Shown one piece after another: positions 40,717 to 48,338 of a DNA stretch of 64,000 nucleotides. Made by a program: the position numbers and the translations under genes. Origin of the DNA: CALWOS01 sp963595735 (GTDB taxonomy: Bacteria; Bacillota; Clostridia; Oscillospirales; Oscillospiraceae). The notes beneath the pieces are model-generated. The model did no database searches. It worked only from the letters and a program-made list of their open reading frames with translations, and was not told the origin of the DNA. Each line of letters begins with the position of its first letter. Position 1 is the stretch's first letter. The stretch covers positions 1 to 64,000 of the forward strand of contig CAVBJJ010000005.1 of the NCBI GenBank assembly GCA_963595735.1. The letters run 5' to 3'.

Positions 40717-40736
40717 GCCGCACAGATACCCACGGC
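40717..40736 (-). other. Leader motif shared with the paralogous giant gene, copy 2
   Basis: Minus-strand GCCGTGGGTATCTGTGCGGC, 18 of 20 bases matching the copy at 34054-34073. The surrounding leader (40566-40830, about 265 nt) also contains an AAAGGAGGT-like sequence not followed by a convincing ORF. Confidence 0.4.
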
Positions 40737-40838
40737 TGAAAGCAGTCGTGGGGGATACTGGAGCGACAGTGGAGAGGCGCGCTTTCTTTTGGAAGATAGC
40801 GAAAAAAATACCGCCCACCTCTGCGAAATCTAGTATCT

Positions 40839-40866
40839 ATGATAACGATAATAAGAAAATTGTCAA
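40839..40866 (-). promoter_or_regulatory. Promoter of the 2054-residue giant gene
   Basis: On the minus strand, TTGACA (40866-40861), 16 bp, TATCAT (40844-40839). Confidence 0.6.
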
Positions 40867-40881
40867 TAGGTTATGCGGCAT

Positions 40882-40909
40882 AAAGTATATTGTTATTAAA
40901 ATAACGAAA
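40882..40909. promoter_or_regulatory. Conserved element upstream of the giant gene, copy 2
   Basis: The same TTTTAATAACAATATACTTT block as at 34239-34265. Here it is flanked so that GTTATT-TT-AATAAC forms a perfect palindrome, which suggests a dimeric regulator's site. Confidence 0.55.
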
Positions 40910-40962
40910 TTGAAAATAGGCTGAAAAAATTTGGAGCAAACAGACTCTGCGAAAAAACAGGA

Positions 40963-40991
40963 TTGCGCCGGAGGGAAAACACCGATATAAT
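40963..40991 (+). promoter_or_regulatory. Promoter of the Orn/Lys/Arg decarboxylase-family gene
   Basis: TTGCGC (40963-40968), 17 bp, TATAAT (40986-40991). It is divergent from the giant gene's promoter. Confidence 0.65.
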
Positions 40992-41029
40992 ACAAAATAT
41001 AAAATATAAAAGCTGCGGAGGATGGCGAC

Positions 41030-42439
41030 ATGATGGACGACTCCCTTTTTTTCCGGCTGGCGGCGTACGGCGTCGCCATGCTGCCGCTGCATATGCCGGG
41101 ACACAAGCGCCGGGCGATGAACCCCTGCCTGCAGGCGCTGGGCGCACAATATGACATTACCGAGGTCGAGGGCATGGACAACCTCCACGACGCCAGCGGC
41201 ATTTTGCAGGCGGGCATGGACAAGGCCGCAGCCCTCTGGGGCAGCCGCCGGGCGTTTTTTCTGGTCAACGGCAGCACCTGTGGAATTCTGGCGGCGATCC
41301 ACAGCTGCACCCGGCCGGGGGAGGAAATTCTGGTGGCGCGGAACTGCCACAGATCCGTGTACAACGCCATTGCGCTGCGGGGGCTTCGGCCGGTGTATCT
41401 GCTGCCGCCCCAGACAGACTGCGGCATTTGCGGCGGCATTGCGCCGGAAGCGGTGGCCGCGGCGCTGGAAGCCCATCCGGCGCTGCATACGGTGATCCTC
41501 ACCAGCCCCAATTATGAGGGAGTCGTCAGCGACATTGCGGCCATCAGCCAAATTTGCCACGCCCACGGCGCGGTGCTGCTGGTGGACGAGGCCCACGGCG
41601 CCCACTTCGGTTTTGGCCACGGCTTTCCGGAAAGCGCGGTGCGGCAGGGGGCGGATGTGGTGGTGCAAAGCCTGCACAAGACCCTGCCCAGCCTGACCCA
41701 GACGGCGCTGCTGCACCTGTGCAGCGAGGGGGTATCGGCGGAAAAGCTGGCGCAGGCGCTGGCGATTTATGAAAGCAGCAGCCCCTCGTATTTGCTGATG
41801 GCCTCCATAGACGCCTGCGTGCGGCAGCTGGAGCAGGAGGGGGAGGGGCTGTTTGCCCGGTGGGAGGAAGTCCTTGCGGCCTTTTATGCCGGGGCTGCCC
41901 GGCTGGAAAAGCTGCGGCTGTTTTCCTGCCCCGGGCGGGACAAAAGCAAGCTGGTCGTCTGCACGGACGCCGCCGGCATCTCCGGCAGCCAGCTGGCCGA
42001 CCGGCTGCGGGAAACGGGAATCGAGGTGGAAATGGCCTCGCTGCTGTATCTGGTCGCCATGACCGGCCTGGGGGACAGCCGGGAGACGCTGGCGCGTTTT
42101 CTCGCCGCGCTGCTGGAGATCGACCGGAGCCTGTGTCCCTGCCCCCAAAGGGCGCTGCCGCCGGTCTTTTGTCCGCCGGAGGTGCTTTTGCCGCCGGGGG
42201 AATGCGCCGAGCTGCCGGGAGAGTTTGTGCCTTTGCCCGCCGGCGGGGGGCGGGTGAGCCTGGAATATGTCTGGGCCTATCCCCCGGGGGTGCCGCTTTT
42301 GGCGCCGGGGGAGCGGATCCCGGCGGACTTTTCCCGGCAGATCGCCCGCTATCCGGCCGGGGGCATTTTGCTCAAAAGCAGCCGGGGACAGCTGCCGGAA
42401 AAAATATTTGTGCGAAAATGCGCCCCGGTACTTGAATAA
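41030..42439 (+). CDS. Orn/Lys/Arg decarboxylase-family PLP enzyme
   Basis: A 469-residue fold-type I PLP enzyme of the short Firmicute group related to arginine/lysine decarboxylases (YaaO/SpeA-like). The N-terminal LPLHMPGHKRR motif (about 18-28), the VNGSTCGILAAI phosphate-binding loop, the VDEAHGAHFGF Asp-Glu-Ala-His motif and the PLP-lysine segment QSLHKTL are all present. It is expected to make a polyamine precursor from a basic amino acid in the cytoplasm; the exact substrate is unresolved. GGAGG (41017-41021) precedes ATG 41030, and a second ATG follows at once. It is transcribed divergently from the giant surface gene and ends 63 bp before scfA. Confidence 0.85.
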   Translation: MMDDSLFFRLAAYGVAMLPLHMPGHKRRAMNPCLQALGAQYDITEVEGMDNLHDASGILQAGMDKAAALWGSRRAFFLVNGSTCGILAAIHSCTRPGEEILVARNCHRSVYNAIALRGLRPVYLLPPQTDCGICGGIAPEAVAAALEAHPALHTVILTSPNYEGVVSDIAAISQICHAHGAVLLVDEAHGAHFGFGHGFPESAVRQGADVVVQSLHKTLPSLTQTALLHLCSEGVSAEKLAQALAIYESSSPSYLLMASIDACVRQLEQEGEGLFARWEEVLAAFYAGAARLEKLRLFSCPGRDKSKLVVCTDAAGISGSQLADRLRETGIEVEMASLLYLVAMTGLGDSRETLARFLAALLEIDRSLCPCPQRALPPVFCPPEVLLPPGECAELPGEFVPLPAGGGRVSLEYVWAYPPGVPLLAPGERIPADFSRQIARYPAGGILLKSSRGQLPEKIFVRKCAPVLE

Positions 42440-42460
42440 TCGGGCGGTTTATATTAAAAT
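42432..42460 (+). promoter_or_regulatory. Promoter of scfA
   Basis: TTGAAT (42432-42437, overlapping the end of the upstream gene), 17 bp, TAAAAT (42455-42460). Confidence 0.6.
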
Positions 42461-42502
42461 AAAGAAAATATCTGCAAAATCATGATCTAAGGAGATTTTC
42501 AT

Positions 42503-42640
42503 ATGAACAGAATCCATACTCTCAACACCCGTTCTCTGTCCGCCAGCGTGATCGACGGTGGCTGCGGCGAGTGTCAGACCTCCTGCCAGAGCGCCTGCAA
42601 GACCTCCTGCGGTGTTGCCAACCAGCCCTGCGAGAAGTAA
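42503..42640 (+). CDS. scfA: SCIFF ranthipeptide precursor
   Basis: Exactly 45 residues with six cysteines (21, 24, 28, 32, 36, 43), the defining pattern of the 'six Cys in forty-five' family. It starts MNRIHTLNTRSL, a leader recognised by the partner enzyme, and the Cys-rich half contains Thr/Ser/Ala spacers that can accept thioether links. AAGGAG lies eight bases before the ATG. The matching radical-SAM maturase follows 85 bp later. SCIFF pairs are nearly universal in Clostridia; the mature product has been linked to signalling and metabolism, but its role is not settled. The gene is short and easily missed. Confidence 0.95.
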   Translation: MNRIHTLNTRSLSASVIDGGCGECQTSCQSACKTSCGVANQPCEK

Positions 42641-42670
42641 ACGGTCGCTTTTTCGGAAACCCAAACAAAA

Positions 42671-42698
42671 CCGCCGGTCATGCAGCAATGACCGGCGG
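42671..42698 (+). other. Intercistronic hairpin between scfA and scfB
   Basis: An 11-bp stem (42671-42681 with 42688-42698) with a 6-nt loop and no T-run. Its position suggests partial attenuation or an mRNA-stabilising 3' end, giving more peptide than enzyme. Confidence 0.6.
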
Positions 42699-42725
42699 CT
42701 GATTTATGTGTAGGAGCGTTATTGT

Positions 42726-44102
42726 ATGATCCACGCCTATCAACTCAATGGCTACAATATTATTATAGATGTATACAGCGGCAGCGTCCACTCTGTCGAT
42801 CCGGTGGCTTATGATGTCATCACCGGCTTCGAGACCACCCCCATACCGGAGCTGGTGGAGCGCGTTGCCAAAAAGCACGGCCTGCCCCCGGCGGAGGTGG
42901 AGGCCTGCGTCCGGGATGTCCGGGCACTGCAAAGCAGCGGCCAGCTGTTTACCGAGGATATTTACCGGGACAAGGCCGGTGTGCTCAAGCAGAAGAACAA
43001 TGTGGTCAAGGCGCTATGTCTCCATGTCGCCCACAGCTGCAACCTTAACTGTCAGTATTGCTTTGCCGCCCAGGGCGAATACCAGGGCGAGCGGGCGCTG
43101 ATGTCGCTGGATGTGGGAAAGCGGGCGCTGGATTTCCTGATCGAAAATTCCGGGACCCGGCGCAATCTGGAGGTAGACTTTTTCGGCGGCGAGCCGCTGA
43201 TGAACTGGGAAGTGGTCAAGCAGCTGGTGGCATACGGCCGGGAGCGGGAAAAGGAAAGCGGCAAGCACTTCCGCTTTACCCTGACCACAAACGGCGTGCT
43301 GGTGGATGACGAGGTCATCGACTTCTGCAACCGGGAAATGCACAATGTGGTGCTGAGCCTGGACGGCCGGAAAGAAGTCCACGACCGGCTGCGCCGGGAC
43401 TATGCCGGAAACGGCAGCTATGACAAAGTCGTGCCCAAGTTCCAGCATTTTGTCCAGCGCCGCGGCGACCGGAACTACTATGTCCGGGGTACCTTTACCC
43501 GGGCGAACACGGATTTCACCAACGACCTGTTCCACATGGCGGATCTGGGCTTCACGGAGCTGAGCATGGAGCCGGTGGTCTGCGCCCCGGACGCGCCCTA
43601 TGCGCTGCGGGAGGAGGATCTGCCGGTGTTGTTCGAGCAATACGAGCTTTTGGCAAAGGAAATGCTCCGCCGGGAAAAGGCGGGCAAGCCCCTGACCTTT
43701 TACCATTATATGATCGACCTGGAGCACGGACCCTGCATTTACAAGCGCCTTTCCGGCTGCGGCAGCGGCACGGAGTATCTGGCGGTAACGCCCTGGGGCG
43801 AGCTGTTCCCCTGTCACCAGTTTGTGGGGGACGCGGCGTATTCCATGGGCAACATCTGGGACGGCGTGACCAACACCGCCCTGCGGGAAAAGTTCAGCCG
43901 GTGCAATGTCTATTCCCGGCCGCAGTGCGATGACTGCTGGGCAAAGCTCTACTGCTCCGGCGGCTGCGCGGCCAACGCTTACCATGCCCAGGGAGATATT
44001 ACCGGCATTTATGAATACGGCTGCCGGCTGTTCCGCAAGCGCATGGAGTGCGCCATCATGATGAAGGCGGCGCAGGCGGAAATGGCGGAAACGGCAGAAT
44101 AA
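42726..44102 (+). CDS. scfB: SCIFF radical-SAM maturase
   Basis: A 458-residue radical-SAM/SPASM enzyme (CteB-like) that installs thioether bonds in the SCIFF peptide. An N-terminal peptide-binding RRE-like domain (1-90) precedes the SAM-cluster motif CNLNCQYC (Cys105, 109, 112), the FFGGEPL SAM-contact motif and the TTNG motif. The C-terminal SPASM region has Cys residues for two auxiliary Fe-S clusters (CGSGTEYLAVTPWGELFPC and CDDCWAKLYCSGGC). Full length. It is closed by a terminator directly downstream. The cognate substrate is encoded just upstream. Confidence 0.95.
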   Translation: MIHAYQLNGYNIIIDVYSGSVHSVDPVAYDVITGFETTPIPELVERVAKKHGLPPAEVEACVRDVRALQSSGQLFTEDIYRDKAGVLKQKNNVVKALCLHVAHSCNLNCQYCFAAQGEYQGERALMSLDVGKRALDFLIENSGTRRNLEVDFFGGEPLMNWEVVKQLVAYGREREKESGKHFRFTLTTNGVLVDDEVIDFCNREMHNVVLSLDGRKEVHDRLRRDYAGNGSYDKVVPKFQHFVQRRGDRNYYVRGTFTRANTDFTNDLFHMADLGFTELSMEPVVCAPDAPYALREEDLPVLFEQYELLAKEMLRREKAGKPLTFYHYMIDLEHGPCIYKRLSGCGSGTEYLAVTPWGELFPCHQFVGDAAYSMGNIWDGVTNTALREKFSRCNVYSRPQCDDCWAKLYCSGGCAANAYHAQGDITGIYEYGCRLFRKRMECAIMMKAAQAEMAETAE

Positions 44103-44110
44103 AAAGGCAT

Positions 44111-44149
44111 AAAAAACTTCCGGCTGCGTGTTGCTGTCGGAAGTTTTTT
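44111..44149 (+). terminator. Terminator after scfB
   Basis: AAAAAACTTCCG (44111-44122) pairs with CGGAAGTTTTTT (44138-44149). It ends only 13 bp before the next start codon, so the transporter gene behind it probably depends on readthrough or an internal promoter. Confidence 0.85.
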
Positions 44150-44162
44150 GCAGGGAGAACAC

Positions 44163-45077
44163 ATGAGCACACAGATCATTTTGCAGCAGATGGCGGTGAT
44201 CGCCGTTCTGGTGCTTACCGGTGGAATCTTATATAAGCGCGGCGTGATCGACGAACACAGCAGCCGGAATATCTCCGCTCTGGTGGTGGATGTCTGCAAT
44301 CCGGCGGTCATTATCGCCTGCGTGCTGGGCGGCGATATCCGGGCAAGCCACCGGGAGGTGTTGATCGGGCTGGGCATTTCCGGGCTGCTGTATGCGCTGC
44401 TGTGCATCCTGGGGCTGGTGATCCCCCGCTTGATCGGGGTGGAAAAGGCAAAGCGGCGGTTTTACAATGTAATGCTGGTGTATTCCAACATCGGCTTTTT
44501 GGGAATTCCACTGGCCAGAGCTATGCTCAACGGTACGGCGCTGCTGTATGTGATTTTGATGAATGTGCTGTACTATCTGGTGTTTTACACCCATGGGATC
44601 GCGGTGCTGCGGGGAGAAACAAGCAAATTGGAATGCAGAAAGCTGATCAGTCCGGGTACCATCGCGCCGATCCTCGCCCTGTTGATCTTCTGGTTCGATA
44701 TCCGCTTGCCTGCGGTCGCGGCCTCCTGTATCAGCTATGCGGGAAATGCTACAACCTTTTTGTCTCTGGCGCTGCTGGGCGCTTCCCTGGCGAAGGTGGA
44801 TGTCCGGCGGGTATTCTGCCGGGGCAGGGTCTGGCTGTTTATCGGCATCAAAATGCTGGCGATCCCGCTGGTTCTGGGGCTTGTGATGGAGGCGCTGGGG
44901 CTTTCGCTGGCGATGCGGGAGGCCTTTTGCCTGATGCTGGCGGTACCGGCGGCCAATCTGCCGCTGATCCAGGCGGAAAAGGAGGGCATGGACACCGCCA
45001 TCCTCTCCAACGGCATCATGGCGACAACGCTGGTATCCCTGGTGACGATCACGGTGGTCATGAATCTGCTGTTCTGA
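44163..45077 (+). CDS. AEC (auxin efflux carrier) family transporter
   Basis: A 304-residue membrane protein with about ten helices in two halves separated by a short central loop, as in the AEC/BASS superfamily. Recognisable features are the N-terminal LTGGILYKRGVIDEHSSRNIS stretch and NPAVIIACV in the first half, YSNIGFLGIPLARA, and the final PAANLPLIQAEKEGMD. Bacterial members export or exchange small organic acids such as malate; the substrate here is unknown. ATG 44163 is chosen because AGGGAGA precedes it; a TTG upstream lies in the terminator. It sits between the SCIFF pair and convergent prfB. Confidence 0.87.
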   Translation: MSTQIILQQMAVIAVLVLTGGILYKRGVIDEHSSRNISALVVDVCNPAVIIACVLGGDIRASHREVLIGLGISGLLYALLCILGLVIPRLIGVEKAKRRFYNVMLVYSNIGFLGIPLARAMLNGTALLYVILMNVLYYLVFYTHGIAVLRGETSKLECRKLISPGTIAPILALLIFWFDIRLPAVAASCISYAGNATTFLSLALLGASLAKVDVRRVFCRGRVWLFIGIKMLAIPLVLGLVMEALGLSLAMREAFCLMLAVPAANLPLIQAEKEGMDTAILSNGIMATTLVSLVTITVVMNLLF

Positions 45078-45096
45078 GTGTAACACAGCGAAAAAT

Positions 45097-45136
45097 AACA
45101 CCTCCCCGAACGCCGCGCGGCGTTCGGGGAGGTGTT
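45097..45136. terminator. Bidirectional terminator between AEC transporter and prfB
   Basis: An 18-bp perfect stem (45097-45114 with 45119-45136). On the minus strand it runs into TATTTTT; on the plus strand the T-content is weak. It lies between convergent genes. Confidence 0.8.
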
Positions 45137-45185
45137 GCGTTTGCCGGGATTTGGCGCCTTTGGATCTTCCGGCGGGAGCGGGGGG

Positions 45186-46310
45186 TCACTTGCTTTCGGC
45201 CTGACCGGCTTTCATGGCCAGATAGGCGTTGATAAAGCCGTCCAGGTCGCCGTCCATCACGGCGGTGATGTTGCCGTTTTCAAAGCCAGTGCGGTGATCC
45301 TTTGCCAGGGTATAGGGCATGAAAACATAGGAGCGGATCTGGCTGCCCCATTCGATTTTCATCTGCACGCCCTTGATGTCCTCAATTTTTTCCAGATGCT
45401 GCTGCTCCTTGATCTCCGCCAGCTTTGCCCGGAGCATTTGCATGGCGTATTCCCGGTTCTGGTGCTGGCTGCGCTCCGTCTGACAGGAGACGACCACGCC
45501 GGAGGGGATGTGGGTGATGCGGATGGCGGATTCCGTTTTGTTGACATGCTGTCCGCCGGCGCCGGAGGAGCGGTAGGTGTCCACCTTCAGATCCTCCGGG
45601 CGGATGTCGATCTCCGTGTCGTCGGTGATCTGAGGCATGACCTCCACGGCGGCAAAGCTGGTCTGCCGACGGCCGGAGGCGTCAAAGGGAGAGATGCGCA
45701 CCAGACGGTGGATGCCGTTTTCGCTTTTCAGGTAGCCATAGGCGTTTTCGCCGTCGATGGCGATGGTGGCGCTTTTCAGGCCGGCTTCTTCGCCGTCCAG
45801 ATAATCCAGCACCTTGTATTTGAAGCCGTGGCGCTCGGCCCAGCGGGTGTACATACGGTAAAGCATTTGCGCCCAGTCCTGGGCTTCGGTGCCGCCGGCG
45901 CCCGCATGGAACGACAAAATCGCGCCGGCGCTGTCGTATTCGCCGGAGAGCAGGGTGCTCAGGCGGGTTTCCTCCAGCTTTTGCTCCAGCTTTTCGTATT
46001 CGGGAGCCAGTTCCTCCAGCAGGGAGTCGTCATTTTCTTCCAGAGCCATTTCGCACATGGTAAACAAATCGTCCCAGGTGCTGACCAGGCGGTCATAGCT
46101 GGCACACTTGTTTTTCAGCTGCTTGCTGCGCTGGAGCACCTTCTGGCTGTTTTGCAGATCGTTCCAGAAGCCCTCGGCGGCGGTCTCCTCCTCCAGGCGG
46201 GCGATCTCCGCGCGAGCCTCGTCCAGCTGCAGGGCGCGGCCAAGGTCCTCCAATGTGGGCTTGAGCGCATTGAGCTTCTGCTTGTATTCTTCAAATTCCA
46301 ACATGGCCAT
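45186..46310 (-). CDS. prfB: Peptide chain release factor 2
   Basis: A 374-residue class-I release factor that recognises UGA/UAA. The SPF anticodon tripeptide (207-209) identifies RF2 rather than RF1, and GGQ (252-254) is the hydrolysis motif. AAGGAGA upstream and homology set the start at ATG 46308-46310. Many prfB genes carry an in-frame UGA near codon 25 that requires a programmed +1 shift; here the frame is open through that region (around residues 26-30) with no CTTTGA-type slip site, so this control appears to be absent. Monocistronic between two convergent or divergent neighbours. Confidence 0.96.
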   Translation of the reverse strand: MAMLEFEEYKQKLNALKPTLEDLGRALQLDEARAEIARLEEETAAEGFWNDLQNSQKVLQRSKQLKNKCASYDRLVSTWDDLFTMCEMALEENDDSLLEELAPEYEKLEQKLEETRLSTLLSGEYDSAGAILSFHAGAGGTEAQDWAQMLYRMYTRWAERHGFKYKVLDYLDGEEAGLKSATIAIDGENAYGYLKSENGIHRLVRISPFDASGRRQTSFAAVEVMPQITDDTEIDIRPEDLKVDTYRSSGAGGQHVNKTESAIRITHIPSGVVVSCQTERSQHQNREYAMQMLRAKLAEIKEQQHLEKIEDIKGVQMKIEWGSQIRSYVFMPYTLAKDHRTGFENGNITAVMDGDLDGFINAYLAMKAGQAESK

Positions 46311-46460
46311 AATTCTTATCTCCTTGCGTGAAGTTACACATATAATCTCATCTATATTATATACGGCAAGACCCGGTTTGTAAAGGGAGGGAGGCGGTCT
46401 GTCTGGTGATAAAGCAAGGAAAAAAGGGCAGAGAAAGGGGAAAATACGGCGAATTCGCAC

Positions 46461-46489
46461 TTTATTTTTTCCGGGGGATTTGCTATACT
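46461..46489 (+). promoter_or_regulatory. Promoter of prs
   Basis: TTTATT (46461-46466), 17 bp, TATACT (46484-46489), 70 bp before the start. The leader includes a small GGCGCGCC/GGCGCG hairpin. Confidence 0.5.
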
Positions 46490-46559
46490 GTATATACTAT
46501 GTAAGGGCGCGCCTGTTTCGGCGCGTAAGAAGGAACGAATTAAAGAGAGGACGATACCA

Positions 46560-47522
46560 ATGATTTCCAGTGGAAAAGAGGTCAAGGTCTTTGCCGGAAA
46601 CTCCAACCCGGTGCTGGCAGAGCGCATTTGCAAGGAACTGAACACCACCATGGGTCAGGCGACCGTGAAGCAGTTTGCAGACGGAGAATGCTCCATCTCC
46701 ATCAACGAGCCGGTGCGCGGTTCCGATGTTTTCATCATCCAGTCTACCTGCAACCCGGTCAACGATCATCTGATGGAGCTGCTGGTCATGATCGACGCCA
46801 TGCGCCGCGCTTCCGCCGGACGCATCACTGCGGTCATCCCCTACTTTGGCTATGCCAGACAGGATCGCAAGGCCAAGGCTCGCGACCCCATCTCCGCCAA
46901 GCTGGTGGCAAACCTCATTACCGCCGCCGGCGCGGACCGCGTGCTGACCATGGATCTGCACGCCAACCAGATTCAGGGCTTCTTTGATATCCCCGTGGAT
47001 AACCTCATGGGCGCCCACCTGTTTGCCAAGCACTTTATGGAGCGCTTCGGTAAGGGCAATGAAGATGTCATGGTCGTTTCTCCCGATGTGGGCAGCGTGG
47101 CGCGGGTGCGCACCTTTGCCCACAAGCTGGACATGAACATGGCTATTGTGGACAAGCGCCGGGAAAAGGCGAATGTGTCCGAGGTCATGAATATCATCGG
47201 CGATGTCAAGGGCAAGACCGTTCTGCTGCTGGACGACATGGTCGATACCGCCGGCAGCCTTTGCGGCGCGGCCAAGGCGCTGATGGAGATCGGCGGCGCC
47301 AAGGAAATTTATGCCTGCGCCACCCACGGTGTGCTCTCCGGCCCCGCCATCGAGCGCATCGAGAACAGCTACATCAAGGAACTGTGGCTGCTGGATACCA
47401 TTCCCTATCCCGCAGACAAGCCGGTTTGCGAAAAGGTCAAGTATCTGTCCGTTTCCCATGTGTTCTCCGAGGCCATTTCCCGTATTTACGAGGAGACCTC
47501 CATTTCCGCACTGTTTGAATAA
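46560..47522 (+). CDS. prs: Ribose-phosphate pyrophosphokinase (PRPP synthase)
   Basis: A 320-residue class-I enzyme making PRPP from ribose 5-phosphate and ATP, the precursor for nucleotides, histidine and tryptophan. The PRPP synthase signature MDLHANQIQGFFDIPVDNL (about 128-147), the flexible loop with YFGYARQDRK, and the PRPP-binding loop LLLDDMVDTAGSL (about 222-234) are present. AGAGAGG precedes the ATG. It has its own promoter and terminator, with pth downstream. Its product feeds the histidine pathway encoded 10 kb to the right, although the two are not linked in one operon. Confidence 0.97.
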   Translation: MISSGKEVKVFAGNSNPVLAERICKELNTTMGQATVKQFADGECSISINEPVRGSDVFIIQSTCNPVNDHLMELLVMIDAMRRASAGRITAVIPYFGYARQDRKAKARDPISAKLVANLITAAGADRVLTMDLHANQIQGFFDIPVDNLMGAHLFAKHFMERFGKGNEDVMVVSPDVGSVARVRTFAHKLDMNMAIVDKRREKANVSEVMNIIGDVKGKTVLLLDDMVDTAGSLCGAAKALMEIGGAKEIYACATHGVLSGPAIERIENSYIKELWLLDTIPYPADKPVCEKVKYLSVSHVFSEAISRIYEETSISALFE

Positions 47523-47533
47523 TGTAAAGCCTG

Positions 47534-47568
47534 ATCGCGGAGCGGCGTTGCCGCTCCGCGATTTTTTT
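47534..47568 (+). terminator. Terminator after prs
   Basis: ATCGCGGAGCGG (47534-47545) pairs with CCGCTCCGCGAT (47551-47562), followed by six more Ts. Confidence 0.92.
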
Positions 47569-47620
47569 ACAGCTTTTTTTCCCGTTGTGGAATATACTTT
47601 GAGCAAGGAGCGATATCATC

Positions 47621-48211
47621 ATGTTTTTTTCTGCAAAGTCGACTGGCATCCGCTGGCTGATCGTGTGCCTGGGAAACCCCGGCCTCAAATATGATATGAC
47701 CCGGCACAATGTGGGCTTTATGACCGCGGATGTGCTGGCGAAAAGCCAGAATGTTTCTGTGAACAAGCTGCGCTTTCAGGCGCTGACCGCCGCCTGCAGC
47801 TTTGGGGAGGAAAAGGCGCTGCTGATGAAGCCCCAGACCTATATGAACCTCTCCGGCGAGGCGGCGGCCCAGGCGGCAAAGTATTATAAGATCCCGCCGG
47901 AGCGGGTGCTGGTGGTGTCGGACGATGTGTCCCTGCCGGTGGGCAAGCTGCGGGTGCGGCAAAAGGGCTCCGCCGGGGGACACAACGGCCTGAAAAGCCT
48001 GATCGCCTGCCTGGGGACGGACGCCTTTCCCCGCATCAAGATCGGCGTTGGTGCGCCGCCGCATCCGGAGTATGACATGGCTGACTGGGTCCTGGGCGTG
48101 TTCCGGGGGCAGGAGGCGCAGGAGATCCAGAAGTCCTGCCAGCGGGCGGCGGAGGCCGTTGCCTGCTATATTACCCATGGCGCGGGGGAGACGATGAATC
48201 GGTTTAACTAA
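47621..48211 (+). CDS. pth: Peptidyl-tRNA hydrolase
   Basis: A 196-residue enzyme that releases peptides from dropped-off peptidyl-tRNA. It shows the catalytic His29 in TRHNVGF, Asn76 in KPQTYMNLSG, the acidic pair Asp101-Asp102, and the RQKGSAGGHNGLKS segment. AAGGAG about ten bases before supports the ATG. It usually sits beside prs in Firmicutes, as here, although a terminator separates them. Full length, all active-site residues present. Confidence 0.96.
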   Translation: MFFSAKSTGIRWLIVCLGNPGLKYDMTRHNVGFMTADVLAKSQNVSVNKLRFQALTAACSFGEEKALLMKPQTYMNLSGEAAAQAAKYYKIPPERVLVVSDDVSLPVGKLRVRQKGSAGGHNGLKSLIACLGTDAFPRIKIGVGAPPHPEYDMADWVLGVFRGQEAQEIQKSCQRAAEAVACYITHGAGETMNRFN

Positions 48212-48249
48212 ATGCGCGTAAAAATATGGCAAAATCCATAAAAAGAATA

Positions 48250-48277
48250 TTGCGTTATGCGGTGGGATTGGTATAAT
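48250..48277 (+). promoter_or_regulatory. Promoter of the glgC-glgD-glgP operon
   Basis: TTGCGT (48250-48255), 16 bp, TATAAT (48272-48277), 60 bp upstream of glgC. Confidence 0.7.
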
Positions 48278-48338
48278 TGAAGAAGAAACGCGGGGAATAT
48301 GGCAAGCGCTTTCCCCGTGGGGAGGAGTGAGAAACGGC

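Noticed and set aside
27592..40739. Long plus-strand open frames opposite the importer and the giant LRR genes
   Set aside because: They cross several genes, lack starts with ribosome binding sites and have no recognisable domains, while the minus-strand genes have signal peptides, LRR and SLH domains.
40582..40818. Small protein gene in the leader of the 2054-residue giant
   Set aside because: An open frame exists and a GGAGG-like sequence lies within it, but there is no properly spaced start and the frame runs into the giant gene's own ribosome binding site.
45186..46310. Programmed +1 frameshift in prfB
   Set aside because: The frame is open throughout and no slip site with UGA is seen near the expected codon.
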